The translations under genes and the position numbers were made by a program. Shown here piece by piece: positions 47,893 through 60,919 of a DNA stretch of 64,000 nt. The notes beneath the pieces were generated by a model, which saw only the letters and a program-made list of their open reading frames with translations, searched no databases and was not told the origin of the DNA. The stretch is from Coffea arabica. Its lineage: Eukaryota > Streptophyta > Magnoliopsida > Gentianales > Rubiaceae. Each line of letters starts with the position of its first letter. The first letter of the stretch is position 1. The stretch spans positions 17,554,501 through 17,618,500 of the forward strand of contig NC_092323.1 in assembly GCF_036785885.1 (NCBI RefSeq), written 5' to 3'.

Positions 47893-48886
47893 GGCAAACA
47901 CGCATTACTCATTTAAAGTACCGGCTCTTTACGGGTATTTTAATTTTAAATATTTAATTTATGATAAATATATCAATATTTGTAAGTAAAATTCAAAAAT
48001 TGTTATAGTAATATTCTTGCAAAAAGAAAATCGATAGGTTATTTGTTTAATATAAATTAAATATTTTTTTTAAAAATAAATGATCCATAAAGTATTAATT
48101 TTTTATGACTTCATCCATTACACGAGTAAAGTATTCACTCTTTATGTGCATTTTATTCTGAATCATTTAATTTATATTAAATACATAAATGTTTGTAACT
48201 AAAATTGAAAAAATGTTATATTAATATTTTTATGGAAGAGAGATTGGTAGGTTTTGTATTTAACAAAAATTAAATATTTGAAAGTAAATACAAATATGTA
48301 TTTGAGCGTAAATATTTGTATTAAATTAAATGTTTGAAAGTAAAATACCCTTGAAGAACTGGTACTTTAAATAGTTACCGACTCTTTATAGGCAAACACG
48401 CATTACTCATTTAAAGTACCTGCTTTTTACGGATATTTTACTTTCAAACATTTAATTTATGATAAATATATCAATGTTTGTAAGTAAAATTCAAAAAGTG
48501 TTACAGTAATATTCTTGCAAAAAGGAAATCGGTAGGTTATTTATTTAATATAAATTAATTTTTTTTTAAAAAAAGAAATGGCCCATAAAGTATTAATTCT
48601 TTATGACTTTCATCCATTACACGAGTAAAGTATTCACTCTTTATGTGCATTTTATTCTGAATCATTTAATTTATGTTAAATACATAAATGTTTGTAACTA
48701 AAATTGAAAAAGTGTTATATTAATATTTTTACGGAAGAGAGACTGGTAGTTTTCGTATTTAACAAAAATTAAATATTTGAAAGTAAATACAAATATGTAT
48801 TTGAGCGTAAATATTTGTATTAAATTAAATGTTTAAAGTAAAATACCAACAAAGAGCCGGTACTTTAAATATGTAATGCGTATTTG
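47893..48886. repeat. Two-copy tandem repeat, 498-bp period
   Basis: The motif GGCAAACACGCATTACTCAT starts at 47893 and again at 48391. The copies are nearly identical along their length and sit inside the outer Mutator element. Confidence 0.85.
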
Positions 48887-49148
48887 CCTATAAACTATAC
48901 TACTTAAAGTTTATTAATTGTTAATTGATTTGTAGTATTTTGTCATTTATTGGACATGTAGTACAAAGGACAAATTTGGTAAAAAATTCTAATTTCACTC
49001 TCTAAAACAATATTTTAATAGTTTGGACTGAATTTGCAAAGGATTAGTAACCTCAGGGGAGATCGGTGTAAGTTTTCAAACTACAGGGGAGGTCAGTGTA
49101 AATGTCAGAAACCTCAGGGTAGGTTTCTGCAATTATCCGTATTGAAAA

Positions 49149-51180
49149 ACACACTTTCCCAAGAGGCTTTGGGAACCGGGGAGTATTACTGCTATTATCT
49201 ACCTAGTACTATGACAGCCGGAGCATCATTCATCTTCACCAAAGATCAGAAAAGAGAAATTGGTCATCGACCCATCATTGGGAACCCGTGGGAAGTTGAA
49301 CTAGTCCTCCATCATTCATCTTCATCAACCTCCTTTTCCTTGGTTCTAATCAATATACCATTCATCATTTCCAATCATTCACCATCATCAGAAGCATTAA
49401 ACTCCACCAATCATCCATTCCATAAACTTTTCGGGCAAAGCAGAGCAAAAAGGAAGGGGGAACGCATGAGGAGTTGAGACCACCGGAGTTGCTGCTGTAG
49501 AAGTCACTGGAATGCCGCCGCCACCACCACCACCACAATATACCTGAGGAGGACGGTGAAATCCCTTATTTCCTTTTCCAAATTTAAATTGAATTTGGTG
49601 CTTGAGTCTTGTTTTTGAATTGATGTAACCTTAGAATTCTTGAGTAGAGTTCTACAACTCTTCTGAAAAAAAAAGGGCTTGGAATTATTCATCTCCTTAT
49701 TTCATTTGAGTTTTATGTGTTTAGATTTTTTTTTATGTTAATTATTCTCTGACCTTGAAAGACTTGTAGCTGTCTAGTTAAAAGATTTACCACCTGTTTG
49801 ATTGGAGGAATCACCATTATGGAACGAGTTTAAAGTTGTCAAATCCTTTACCTAATCTTTGATTGGTCCCTATAGGTATGGATCTGTCATTCTAGATTAG
49901 AAGACCCAAAATTGGACGAACTTCATTCCTGACCAATTGGCACTTTTGCTCCCATTCCCGAATTTAGCATACAAAACCAAAAAAAAAAGAAAGATAGAAA
50001 TTGAAAAGGAAACAAAGCTCCACGTCCAGAGCAGCAGACCAACCAACTTGACTGTTCATCATCTTCTTCACCTTCATCTTTCTCTTCCTCCTTTGGCCCC
50101 TCTCCCTTCTCTTCTTTTTCCCTCCTCTCCTTCCACCATGTACTCTTCACTCCCCTCTCTCTCCATCACTGCTCTTGCTCTTCTCTCAATCCATTTTCGA
50201 AACAGAAGAAGGCAAATCTGCTGCCATGACGGATTTCTTTTGACTAGTGATTTGCATTCAAAATTGTAGTAGATCCAAAACGCTTGTAGTCAACTATGTC
50301 TAATTCTTGCTGCCGTGATTTCTTTGTTTAATGGCTAAGAATGATTTGCACTCAGGGGGCTTCTTTTGTTATGCTGATTGACCATGAATTGAGGTGCATA
50401 CATAACATGAAGAGAAATGTTTCGATAATATTGAATTATTGAGGTTTTGATGTTGATTTGTTGCGATTTGCTACTGGTTCTGGTTTGTTTAATTTGTTAT
50501 ATCATATGAAATCGAATGAGAAATTTGAATTATGATCATGGAATTTCTTGAAATTAGTCTATCATCACTAATTGGTGAAGGACTTGGGGGTAGACTGAGG
50601 AAGAGAACTGGGAATTCTCTTGAAACAGCAGAGACACAAAGGATGCAGGAAAACAAAAAAATTTAAAAAAAAAGTTGATTCCTATAGCAATTCAATCACT
50701 ATCAAACATGTGTTTACACCAAAGGAAATCCCTCAAAAATCCATTGTCATTGAGGGGTTATACTTATTACCATCCCTGTGCTTGAATCAAACTGGTGGTT
50801 AAATTACATTTCAAAAATCGAAAATTATTTTTTTATAGATGATTTAGTATCCATAAATTCAATATCAAGCGGAAACATCAATTTTTTTTTTTTAAATTAA
50901 AAACCCGTTTCCTAGACTTTTTGAAGGCCGAGCCTCTCACGTTTACCAAGTCTCACATTAGACCCTTTTCTTTACCTTCTTTTTCTTTTTCATTACTTTT
51001 ATTTTGGAAAAAAAAATCCGCAAAATCATTTTCGAACCATTATTTTATTTTTATACGTTCAATTAAAAATGGGACGCGACATGAACCAATTCTTTATTCC
51101 ATACTTGTATATACTATATATTATTTTGAACCAAAATAAAAATTGCACGTGACTCATTGTCATTTACTAAATGTACCATG
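49149..51180. other. No gene I can name
   Basis: This contains open frames at 49034-49477 and 49937-50269 without recognisable domains. It also has a very CT-rich stretch (50060-50200) like a plant 5' UTR and a poly-CCA tract near 49512. One unrecognised short gene or first exon on the plus strand near 49.9-50.3 kb is possible but unsupported. Confidence 0.35.
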
Positions 51181-51451
51181 TTCAACATGATTGCAAGATG
51201 ATCCTATGACATTATTCTCAGCATTAAAGCAGTTTGAATTAGTTCGGATCTAATGGAATCTTGTAGGTTTTTTATTTCTTTTTTCGGATCGACGGGTTTT
51301 TTTTCCCAGTTAATCTGTCCAACACTAATTTTGGGTGTGACAAAGACTTGATGGAATTGGATGGATGCATCTCTTATTCTAAAAACAAAACTATATACAC
51401 AATTAAACAGAATAATGGCCTCTAGTGCATGAACCACTAAAACTCAAAAAG

Positions 51452-51459
51452 TATAAATA
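51452..51459 (+). promoter_or_regulatory. TATA box of copy D
   Basis: TATAAATA lies 53 bp before the ATG at 51512, in a neighbourhood conserved with copy C (AATGGCCTCTAGTGCATGAAC). A short 5' UTR of about 25-30 nt is expected. Confidence 0.65.
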
Positions 51460-51511
51460 ACACCTTGTTATATTTATATACATTTGCATCCAGAGAAGGA
51501 AAGAAAGGAAG

Positions 51512-54500
51512 ATGGGCGACCGGAAAGGAGGATTTTGGTATAAAGAGCTATTTCCATTCACAGCCATGGTTGCAACACAATGCATCAATGTCGGTGTGAG
51601 CATCATCTTCAAAGCAGCCACATTGAAGGGTTTGGACTTTCACGTTTTCATGCTATATTCCTATTGCATTTCAGCTCTTCTTTTCCTCCCTCTTTGCTGC
51701 TACTCCCACAGGTAATTTAAGATTCTAAATAACAGGCCTTCTTCTTAATTTCCCTCTTCCTATGTAATCAAACTAGCACCTTTGTTCATTCCTCTTTTTT
51801 TTTTTTTTTTTGCCTTTAATTAACAGGAAATCTCGGCTTCCTCCATTAACTATTGGTCTCCTTGGTAGATTTCTCTTCCTCGGGTTTCTTGGGTATACGT
51901 GGATACACACATTTATCAAGCTTAGTAATATCAACCATGATAATTTATTTACTTCTTTGTTTTAAAGGAGCTTACCAAAATTTTGTTTTGGAATTGATTT
52001 CAGCTTTTCCGGTCAATATCTTGGATACATCGGAATCGAGTATAGTAATCCAACACTGGCTTCCGCCATGACCAACCTTACCCCGGCTTCCACATTTATC
52101 TTGGCCGTCCTCTTCAGGTCCTCTCTTATTTTTCTTCTTAATCTATTTAGCCATTGATTTTAGCAAAACATCATGATCACCTATAAAGCAAACGAGACAT
52201 GATGATCAATTTTCTATGCTAAAGTCACCAATGATTATTCCATCAAGAGTTTTTTCTAATTGGGATTAATGCACCTAATTTTCTATTTAAATGTAAATAC
52301 TCAAACTTTATTTCCTCTACTGTTGTAGTAGTAATCAGAACCAGAGGTCTCAGGTTCGAATCCTCCCGTTTACACTAAAAAAAAAAATCTATTTGAAAAA
52401 AACTAAAAAAAAAAAAGAACTAGAGTGGATTTAGTGAACTAAATTGGGGAAACTCAAATCAACTCCATTAATAGATCAAAATTACAGGAGATCAGTGATG
52501 ATTAAATGGGAAAAAAGAAGGTGACAAAGGAAGAAGAAGAAGGAAAACTTGAGGGGAAAGAAATAATGAGCTCGGAGAGCAAATCAATCTCTGCAAATTT
52601 GGTTAAACAATTCAGGCCTAACAAATGAGTTCCGAAATAGATTCTTCAGCCAACAAACTACAAAACCAACAAATAGATTGAAAGCGTGGTTGCCAAGAGG
52701 AAAGCGTGACTCGAGTACCTTGAAAGCGTGCTTCTGCCTTCATGACCCAACCTAATTTCTGCTACAGTTCCTCAAAAACTCGGCTTCATGACACCTACTT
52801 TTAGACACTTTTCTGATGTAACTGTACTTTTTCTAACCCATGATTTAAAAGTATAATAACACTTGAAACTCTTTTCTTTTTTGTTTTCCAAATTATAGAT
52901 GAGGAACTTGACCAATATTCATTGTCATGATCAGGATGGAAAAGCTAGAAATGAAGAGCTGGACCACCCAGGTTAAGATAATTGGGAGTGTAATAACGAT
53001 TGCAGGAGCCCTGTTGGTGGTTCTGTACAATGGCCCAGTGCTAATAAGGAGCTCTACATCTTCAGCTTCTGTTCTTGCACAACACCCAGCACTTGTTAGC
53101 ATCACTGGCGGAACCAAACACTCGGATTGGGTCAAAGGTGGTGCCCTTCTCGCTGTTGAATATGTAATTGTCGGCTTATGGTGTATTTCTCAGGTAACAT
53201 ATTGAAAACACAAAATTGGCTTGTACATTTTGAAAATTCATTAGTTTTGTCAACAATTGCACCCCTTGAATCTCTCTCTCTCTCTCTCTCTTTGTTTCCT
53301 TCATATTGCCTAGGGGTGTCAATTGAACTTTTTGAACTGAACCTCATAAATTATACCCGATTTTTGGATTTTTGGCCTTTTAAGTTTCAGGTTCCAACAA
53401 AAAGCTCAAGCTGAACTAATTGAGCTTGGCCCGAGTACATAATTATATGCATAATTATATATTTTTTATATTTTATAAATTACTATAAATTTTATTATAA
53501 TTTTATGTCATAATATGTATAATTATAAATTATACATGTTATTATATATATATATAGGGCCTTAATCGAGCCTTAGTCTAACATGACACAAACTTGACTC
53601 ACATTTAGCTGCGACCTAATACTTAGATACAAACTCTATTTGACCTAATTAAAACTTAGGCTCTACAAGCTGTATTTGGCCGAACGAGTTGGGCTCAAGC
53701 TAGCCCAACCTCATCAATAGCCCTAACATCGCCCCTTTATATTCTTGAACCATTTGCTTTTATTTTCCGACTTTTTGAAAAAGATAAAAATTTCAAAACA
53801 AAATAAGATTTTTGACTACTTTTCCTACATGAGAATGAACGTATAATACTCAATTCAAACTCATTTTTTATTACTACATTAGTCTATTGCAAAGAAAAGA
53901 GTTCTTATGCAGTTATTTCTATAAACTCCTTATAATTTTGTAAAATTAATGCAACCGTCACTCTAGTTTGTTATACTTTTGGATGGAGCTTTTAATTACA
54001 TAAAAGAATTATCGCATTTGGTTATTGTGTATTGCAATAAAAACATTCCCCTATTAACTTTAGGGTCCTGACTCTGCCACTGTTTCTAGGCCAAGGTTAT
54101 TGCAGATTACCCAGCAGAGCTAGCTGTGGTCTTCTTCTACAACTTAGCATGTTTGATCCTAGCAGCTCCTGCTTGTTTAATCGGGGCAACAAATTCAAGT
54201 GCTTGGAATATACTAAAACCTGATGTCCGGCTGTACTCAGTAGTGTATTCGGTAAGCATGTAGACCTAATTTATACTCAGTACTTCTAGAATTTCAAACT
54301 ATATCACTCACCCACTGCTCATATAGCTAGGGAGTAATCTATGCACTGAATAATTTTTCTTTTTTTCTAGGGAGTAATGGGATCAGGCTTTGGTATTCTT
54401 ATTCAAACATGGGGCGTACATATAAAAGGACCTGTATATATAGCTTCATTTATGCCATTATCAATTGCCATTGCTGCAATTATGGGCTTCATTTTTCTTG

Positions 54501-55350
54501 GGGATGACCTCTACCTTGGAAGGTACGTATCAATTGATCATGATCTTAGATTTTGGTGCTATTGTGCAATTGTTGTATTTCTTTTCAAACATATTTTGGT
54601 GTACACTCGCATGAAAGACATTTGTTTACACTAATTCAATTAAATTATGAGAACAACAATATATACAAGTATACATCATATTTTAAAAGATATACATCAA
54701 CCTTATAATACTTGACCCCCTAACCTCACTTGACCCATCCCCCCCCCCCCAATTCATATACATAACAATGTTTTGAAAATCGGATCGGATGGGCTGGTTC
54801 GACTGATTGAACCGTGAACCGGCCATGCCTCCTGACTAGTTCAATTAAAAACTCAGAGAATTAATTGAACCGATCAAAATCAGTCAAGAATCGATTGAAC
54901 TGGTCAAATTCGGGAGGTTCAACCGATTTTTATTAAGTATTTATTGTTGTAAATAAATATTTTAGTTTTATTCAAAATTTTTAATATTAAAATGAATAAA
55001 AATTTATTAAACCTTTGAATCGTGGTCGAACCGGTTGCATCGTAGACAGGAAGGTTTTTCGGTTCACTCTCTGGTTCAGGTTTAAAAACATTGATACATA
55101 ATACTTCCTTGTTTTATACACACACATATGATATATACATATATAAGGTTGCTTACCAAATGTTTTTCTGATTTGCAGTGTGATCGGATCCTTGATCATA
55201 TCTTTAGGGTTTTATGCTCTAATATGGGCAAAAGCAAAAGAAGACTGTGAAAAAGGTGATGAGTTTGGGGCATCTTCCAGCCAAAATGCTCCATTACTAG
55301 GCCAATACGATGATTCAACAAATGAAGGACGTGCATCTGCCATTGCTTGA
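51512..55350 (+). CDS. WAT1-related (UMAMIT/EamA-like) transporter D, seven exons, intact
   Basis: This is a predicted ten-segment membrane transporter with two EamA halves, in the same family as A2; the substrate is unknown. Exons are 51512-51711, 51827-51892, 52004-52117, 52935-53193, 54090-54251, 54371-54522 and 55179-55350. All have GT-AG borders, total 1125 nt and encode 374 aa without an internal stop. Family motifs include [68 protein letters not shown] and [14 protein letters not shown]. The tail QNAPLLGQY matches APLLEEY in A2. Exon sizes equal those of A2 except for exon 4 (six nt shorter) and the C-terminal tail. Its introns carry a SINE-like element (intron 3) and a hAT MITE (intron 4). 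It lies 14 kb from the tandem array and shares its promoter layout with C, so C and D look like older paralogues. Confidence 0.94.
52310..52390 (+). mobile_element. tRNA-like SINE fragment in intron 3 of D
   Basis: GGTTCGAATCC (52353-52363) is a perfect B box, followed by CTCCCGTTTACACT and a poly-A tract. There is no acceptor-stem pairing, so it is not a tRNA gene. Confidence 0.6.
53311..53725. mobile_element. hAT-like MITE in intron 4 of D
   Basis: The ends are TAGGGGTGTCAATTGAAC and the inverse of TAGGGCTATTGATGAGG. The flanks ATATTGCC and ACATCGCC are a diverged 8-bp duplication. A (TC)n run lies just upstream (53270-53292). Confidence 0.75.
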
Positions 55351-55659
55351 ATAATAGAAAACGATTACTTTCTCAACCACTCATAATTTTTACCTTGTTC
55401 AGAAATTTGTATTGTGTCGATAATGTTTCAAAAATTTAAAAATATGGGAGGCAATTAATATTTTTTAAATTTCAGTGGTGCTATGAGTAATCATGTAAAG
55501 ATTCTCAAGGGAGGCTTTTGAAATTATCCCTTTTCAATGCTAGGGGCATGACCCACGCTAGGAACGGCACCTTGGCTCCCTTTATGATTTGCTCTTCAGT
55601 TTCTTTTACAAAAGTTAATTTTCTAATTCTTGAAAGCTGTGTACAAAAGTTTTTTTTTA
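55351..55659. other. D 3' flank with an isolated Mutator end
   Basis: GGGAGGCTTTTGAAATTATCCC at 55510-55531 is a lone right end of the GGGATAATTTC family. The D 3' UTR must lie before it. Confidence 0.5.
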
Positions 55660-56646
55660 GGGATAATTTCACAAACCTCCCCTGAGATTTCTCACAATTA
55701 CAAAAAGCTCCACTCAAATTTTAAAAATTACATATATCTCCCCTATTTTTACTGTTTAGTAACATTGTAGATCTAAGAATTTAGATTTTCTTTCAAAAAT
55801 CCTAAATTGTCTCTTTGTACAAAACTAGGAAAGAAAAATATATACACTCAATCATTTTCTTCCACACTTTGCATAAATCAACAAGCCAAATACCTAACAA
55901 CCGTCCAAGTATAAGTTCTAAAATCAAGTAGCTATCTAAAAGATTCCAAATTACATATATAATATCAATACTTATCACAATAAAAAAACATATACACAAA
56001 ATCTCAGTGACAACCAATTTTATACTCCCAAATTAAATATTAATGCTCAAATATCTTTTCAATATAAACTAATTTGATCTAGAACCACCATTATAACTCT
56101 TCTATAGTCTTAAAAATATTAATATCTCAAAAGTAGAGAATAAATTCTATCTCCACAATAAAATCATAATAAAAAATTTCAAATCCAATGAAAGAAATCA
56201 TTATGTAATTATTGACATTTTATAAAAGTTTTTATTAACAACAAACAATGACAAATTGACATATAATCTACTACAATCATCAATTTCCTATTTCAATCAT
56301 CAATTTCATTATTTTTTTTTCTATCACTACAATTCTCTTCATTTTCTTCTAATTTGACATATAATCTACTCCATTTGTAGATTTTGTAATTTCAATTTAC
56401 TAATATCAACAAAACTGAAGATAATAAAAAGAGATTAAATATTAACTAGAAAATAGACAAGAGACAAAAAAAATAGAATCCTTTTTAGACTTTGTAAATT
56501 TATTGCCTTAAATTTAAAATTGTCTACTAAGTGGAGGACATTACAGGTATTTTACTGTGTCAAGGGAAGTAAGTACAATTTCTTAAATCTGAGAGAAACC
56601 AAGTAAAATTGTTAGAAATCTCAAGAGAGGTTTCTAAAATTATCGC
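55660..56646. mobile_element. Mutator MITE, GGGATAATTTC family
   Basis: The left end is GGGATAATTTCACAAACCTC and the right end is the inverse of GCGATAATTTTAGAAACCTC. T-rich flanks (TTTTTTTTA / TTTTTTTAA) fit a 9-bp duplication but are low in information. No coding content. Confidence 0.78.
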
Positions 56647-57362
56647 TTTTTTTAATGTGCGAGTAAGGTTGTATTATTCAAAGACATAATAAGGTTACAA
56701 AATTGATCATAAAAGGTGATGGTTGTTGAAAGCCACATAATTTTGTTGGTTTTCTCACGTCTTTTCGTGATAATTGTGGTGTCTTGTAGTTCATAAAAGG
56801 ACTAGATGGTAAAGACACATGGAGATTTGTATTTCATAAAGGTATCCTTTTTTGGTAGTTCAATTTGGACAAGTCATGATTGTACAAACAGAGAGTATTC
56901 GGAAGGAAAACATCGAGACAGAAGAAAGAGAAAGTGGTGATATAAGTACTGACGCAGCAAGAGGGACCTGAGATCAACAAAGTCAAAATCAGCGGCTAAG
57001 ATTAGAGTCTCAGGAATTAGAGGTGCTCAGTTCGATTTTCTCTTTTTTCTCCCTACTTCTTAAATTCAACCATCCTCTTGCTTAAAAAGGAATTTTTAAA
57101 AGATCAAGATTCAAGCTAAATAATATAACTACAAGGTTAGGTAGAATTTGATAACTACACGTCTTTAGACCTTTTCATAGATAGAGAATTCTGAAAGATG
57201 GCCCTTCAAAAAATTTTTCTTTTTTAAAGATCAAGCTAGAGAATATAACTACAAGATTAGGTAGAATTTGATAACAATACATCTTTAGACCTTTTCATAG
57301 ATAGAAAATTCTAAAAGATAGCCCTTCAAAGAAATTTTACTAGGACTATAAATTACTTGTGG
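56647..57362. repeat. No gene; two-copy tandem repeat at about 57105-57345
   Basis: The block AATATAACTACAAG(G/A)TTAGG to TAGATAGA(G/A)AATTCT starts at 57119 and 57241, a period of about 122 bp. The rest is unrecognised A/T-rich DNA. Confidence 0.65.
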
Positions 57363-58993
57363 GTGTGTTTGGATCCTTATTTTTGGGGCTGTTTTTGAAA
57401 AACTGTTTTTCACATCCCAAATGCTACAGTAAATGTGTATTTCTAAAACAACTCCAAAAACACCATATCCAAACATTATATCAAAAACAACTACATATAT
57501 ATATATTTCAATTATGTATATTATATATATATATTATATTAATATAAATTGAAATATACAAATTGAAAATTATATATATTATGTATTATATAAATATTTA
57601 TATACATTAATATTATACATAATATATTATAATATACATAATATGTAATATTGTATACATAAATGTGTAAATATTTATACATAATATATTATGTACATTA
57701 TATTATAATATATACATTATTAATGTATAATATTATTATGTACATTATTGTGTATAATAATGTCTAATAATGTTAGGTATAATATATAATATACATAATA
57801 TGTAATAATGTAATAATGTATATTACGTATAATATATTATATTATATATATACAATATTATGTATATTATACAAATTGAAAATTATATATTATATATTTA
57901 TATATTATATATTATATGAATATTTATATAATGAAATATACAATAAATATTACAAATTGAAATATTATATAAACACCATATTTATAATATTATAATATTT
58001 ATAATTAATATTGCTGTATATTATATATATATTAAATATTTATATATTTATTTTTACATATTATAAATATTTTATTTTACTTAAAAAATATTTTTACATA
58101 TTTATAATATATTTATATGAATATTATATATTATATAAATTATATATAATATAATATATATTTTACATTTATATAAATGTACATTTATACATAATATATA
58201 TATTAATGTATATTTATAATATACATTTATATTATGTATTATACATAATTTAATACATTTATATTAATATACATAATATTAATTTTACATTTATACATAA
58301 TATTAATACATTTGTACATTTATATTAATTATATTAATACATTTATACATAATATTAATAAAATTATAATTTATACATTTATATATAATTTATAATTTAT
58401 AATTTATACATTTATACATTTATAATTTATAAATTTACAATAATATACACTTATACATTTATAAATATATTTATATTATGTATTATATATAATATAATAA
58501 ATTTTTAATAAATTTTTATATTTTTATATAAATATATTTATTTATAAATATTTATTAATGTATTATAAATCCATAAATGTATATTTATATAAAAATATAA
58601 AATTTATACATTTATACATTTATATAATATTCATTTATAATTTATACATTTATAATAATATACACTTATACATTTATAAATATATTTATATTATTTATTA
58701 TATATAATATAATACATTTATATATTTTTTAGCGAATATATAAATATATTTATTTATAAATATTTATAAATGCATAAATGTATGTAAAAATAAAATTATA
58801 AAAATACCCAAAAATATGTTTTAAAAAACCTCTAAAAATAATCCAAAAAACATCTACAGTAAAAGTTTTTCATATAGTTTTTGAAAAACAACCTAAAAAA
58901 CAACTAATCCAAACGGACTTGTATTTCAAAAACGAAATGCTACAGTGCTGTTTTTGAAAAACAACCCCAAAAACAGCTAATCCAAACGGAGAG
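57363..58993. mobile_element. TA-rich element with GTTTGGAT ends, complete
   Basis: The left end GTGTTTGGATCCTTATTTTTG and the right end AAAACAGCTAATCCAAACGG are inverted. Each end also carries a second inner copy of the end motif. The 1.4 kb between is almost only A and T with strong internal palindromes. The right third is the reverse complement of 6517-7243. Confidence 0.75.
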
Positions 58994-59870
58994 TATTTTG
59001 TCATGTCATTTTTGTGCTTGTGGTCAAGTTTTGGGTTCATGGTCAAAATATTTGATGTGGAAATCAACCTCAACTAGTAAAGCTTGGTTTTGATATATAC
59101 AAAATATTTTCTTGCAGTTTCAGTTGCCCCAAATCGTCAAAAATTATTATTTTTTTCCTAGAAATTGTTGTTGCTATTTTCCTCCAAAGTAGATAACGAC
59201 TTCATCAACTAATTTATTGACAAAGAGAGTGTGTGTTGTATGCAGGGACAGAATTTGAGAGGGGCGGGAAAAGGTCGCCGACCCCTCCTTCCCCAAGTTT
59301 TATTTTGGTACTTGAAAATTTGAGAATTTTCAAATACGTTCTTTATAAATTCAAATTTTCGTCCCTGCAAAAATTTGAAATTGCTATCTGATGTATGCAT
59401 AACTTTAGATATGCTGAACCTCGTTTCCTTAAATTAAATTTTCTAATTCTATCTATGGTTGTATGCAGGATGGACATAAAGCCATTTATATGACGCTTTT
59501 ACAGCTTCCATTGCTAATTTTTCCTACCCAAGTACAACAGCATTCAAACTGATGTTAAACAAAGATTAAGCTAAAGACGCTCAAAGAGAAAGTATGGTGC
59601 ATTTGGAACATGAGCTTTTGGGCGGTATACACAGACTGATCAGAGTAGTTTTAATCATCATATAAATCTTCATGGGTTCCCTTAACATACCAAGTCCAAC
59701 CTTATGGTAAACCTGCTAGATAGGGTAAGTGGTCCAAGGGTTGGAGTGGGCCTTTTGGAAAAGCTTCATATTTATGTGTCAGATTTGTAAGGCTTGATGA
59801 TGGGAAAGCAAAGCAAGCAAGTTCAACCTGGCTTGAAAAGTTGTGGAGTTGCCATGCCGAAGTTCACATG
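58994..59870. repeat. Duplicate of 42662-43930 without the hAT insertion
   Basis: Both loci share the order of conserved blocks, from ACAAAATATTTTCTTGCAG to AAGTTGTGGAGTTGC. The two copies differ by many substitutions and small indels, so the duplication is old. Confidence 0.7.
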
Positions 59871-59880
59871 ATAAAGGTTT

Positions 59881-60035
59881 GGCTTCAAATTATTTGATTG
59901 CATCATAAACACAATTTCTAATACATTTTTTTATTTTTTCAATTATTTTTTTATCTCACATACATTATTTCACAAAAAGTGTTGTACTAATTATTTCAAA
60001 TAATTTTTCAAATAATCTCCTATCCAAACACAATG
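59881..60035. mobile_element. MITE of the TGTTTGGATAG family
   Basis: It ends CTCCTATCCAAACACAATG, with the internal hallmark ATCTCACATACATTATTTCA. Confidence 0.7.
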
Positions 60036-60109
60036 TCATTTTTCATCAAAAAAAAAAAACATGAAAGGTACTCCAAGTGGGAGTAATCTGAAATCCCATT
60101 GGGTTAAAA

Positions 60110-60919
60110 TACCTCCTAAACTACAGCCCACCATACATAACACTTGTGGGGACAACGGACAAGAACCGTTGCAGGTGCAATCATTCCTGACGATTTTGTG
60201 CATTTTACACACCGTATAATTTTATTTACACACGGTATAACTTTAGTACAAAATTTTGTAAACTCGGCACACATTGTAAAAGTTGAGGTACAAAAAGTGA
60301 TTTGAACCGCATATTTTTTTTTTTTTTTGTCAAAATCTAGCCTTGAACAGCTCAGGACCGCTCCTGGCCCTCATCCCACTTGTGGTGTCACTTTTTTCAC
60401 CGAATGCACGTACGTGTGTCAACATCAAACTTAATTGCTTTTTACCAAGTTAGGTCCACCTTCATTCTCCCTAGCCGCCATTTATTTGGACGGTAGATTA
60501 TTTGGTCAACTATATTTGCTGACATCATCATTACAATTTTTAATACAATTTTTTATCTTTTCAATTACCTTTTTATCTCACATACATTACATCACAAAAA
60601 GTGCTACAGTAATTATTTCAAATAATACCCTATCCAAACAAACCCAGGGTCTCTTTCAAATTCTCAACTACTCTAAACAGCAAATTGAGTTCTGCAATGA
60701 ATTTACGCATATCCATATTCAGAGCTGCATAAATCCCCAAAATACGATTTGCTTCATGCCACAGTCCCTTATGATTCTGAAAAATCCTGCCATATATCTC
60801 ATGTTAGCCATTTTTTGATGGTACACTTGACTCAATATCGCACACTTATATTTCTCCAAAACTTAGCTTAGTGAGCCCTACAAGTGTTATATACTATAGG
60901 GCTGTAGTTTAGGAGGTAT
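60110..60919. mobile_element. TIR element with TACCTCCTAAACTACAGCCC ends
   Basis: TACCTCCTAAACTACAGCCC at 60110-60129 and its inverse at 60900-60919 extend to about 45 bp of terminal inverted repeat (ATAACACTTGT inside both). It contains the diverged relative of the exon 7 MITE (about 60158-60390) and a TGTTTGGATAG-family MITE. No coding content. Confidence 0.75.
60485..60645. mobile_element. MITE of the TGTTTGGATAG family
   Basis: It carries the hallmark ATCTCACATACATTACATCA and the end CCCTATCCAAACAAAC. Confidence 0.7.

Larger units (their letters stand above)
45880..49139. mobile_element. Mutator-type element containing a nested Pack-MULE
   Basis: The left end GGGATAATTGCAGAAACCTC and its inverse at the right match over roughly 290 bp of terminal inverted repeat, once the inner element is removed. 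The 9-bp repeat TATTGAAAA flanks it (45871-45879, 49140-49148). It contains the Pack-MULE at 46103-47865 and a 498-bp tandem duplication. No transposase is present. Confidence 0.92.

Noticed and set aside
52340..52370. Possible tRNA gene (GGTTCGAATCC)
   Set aside because: Only the B box is present. No A box or acceptor stem fits, and a poly-A tail follows, so it is SINE-derived.
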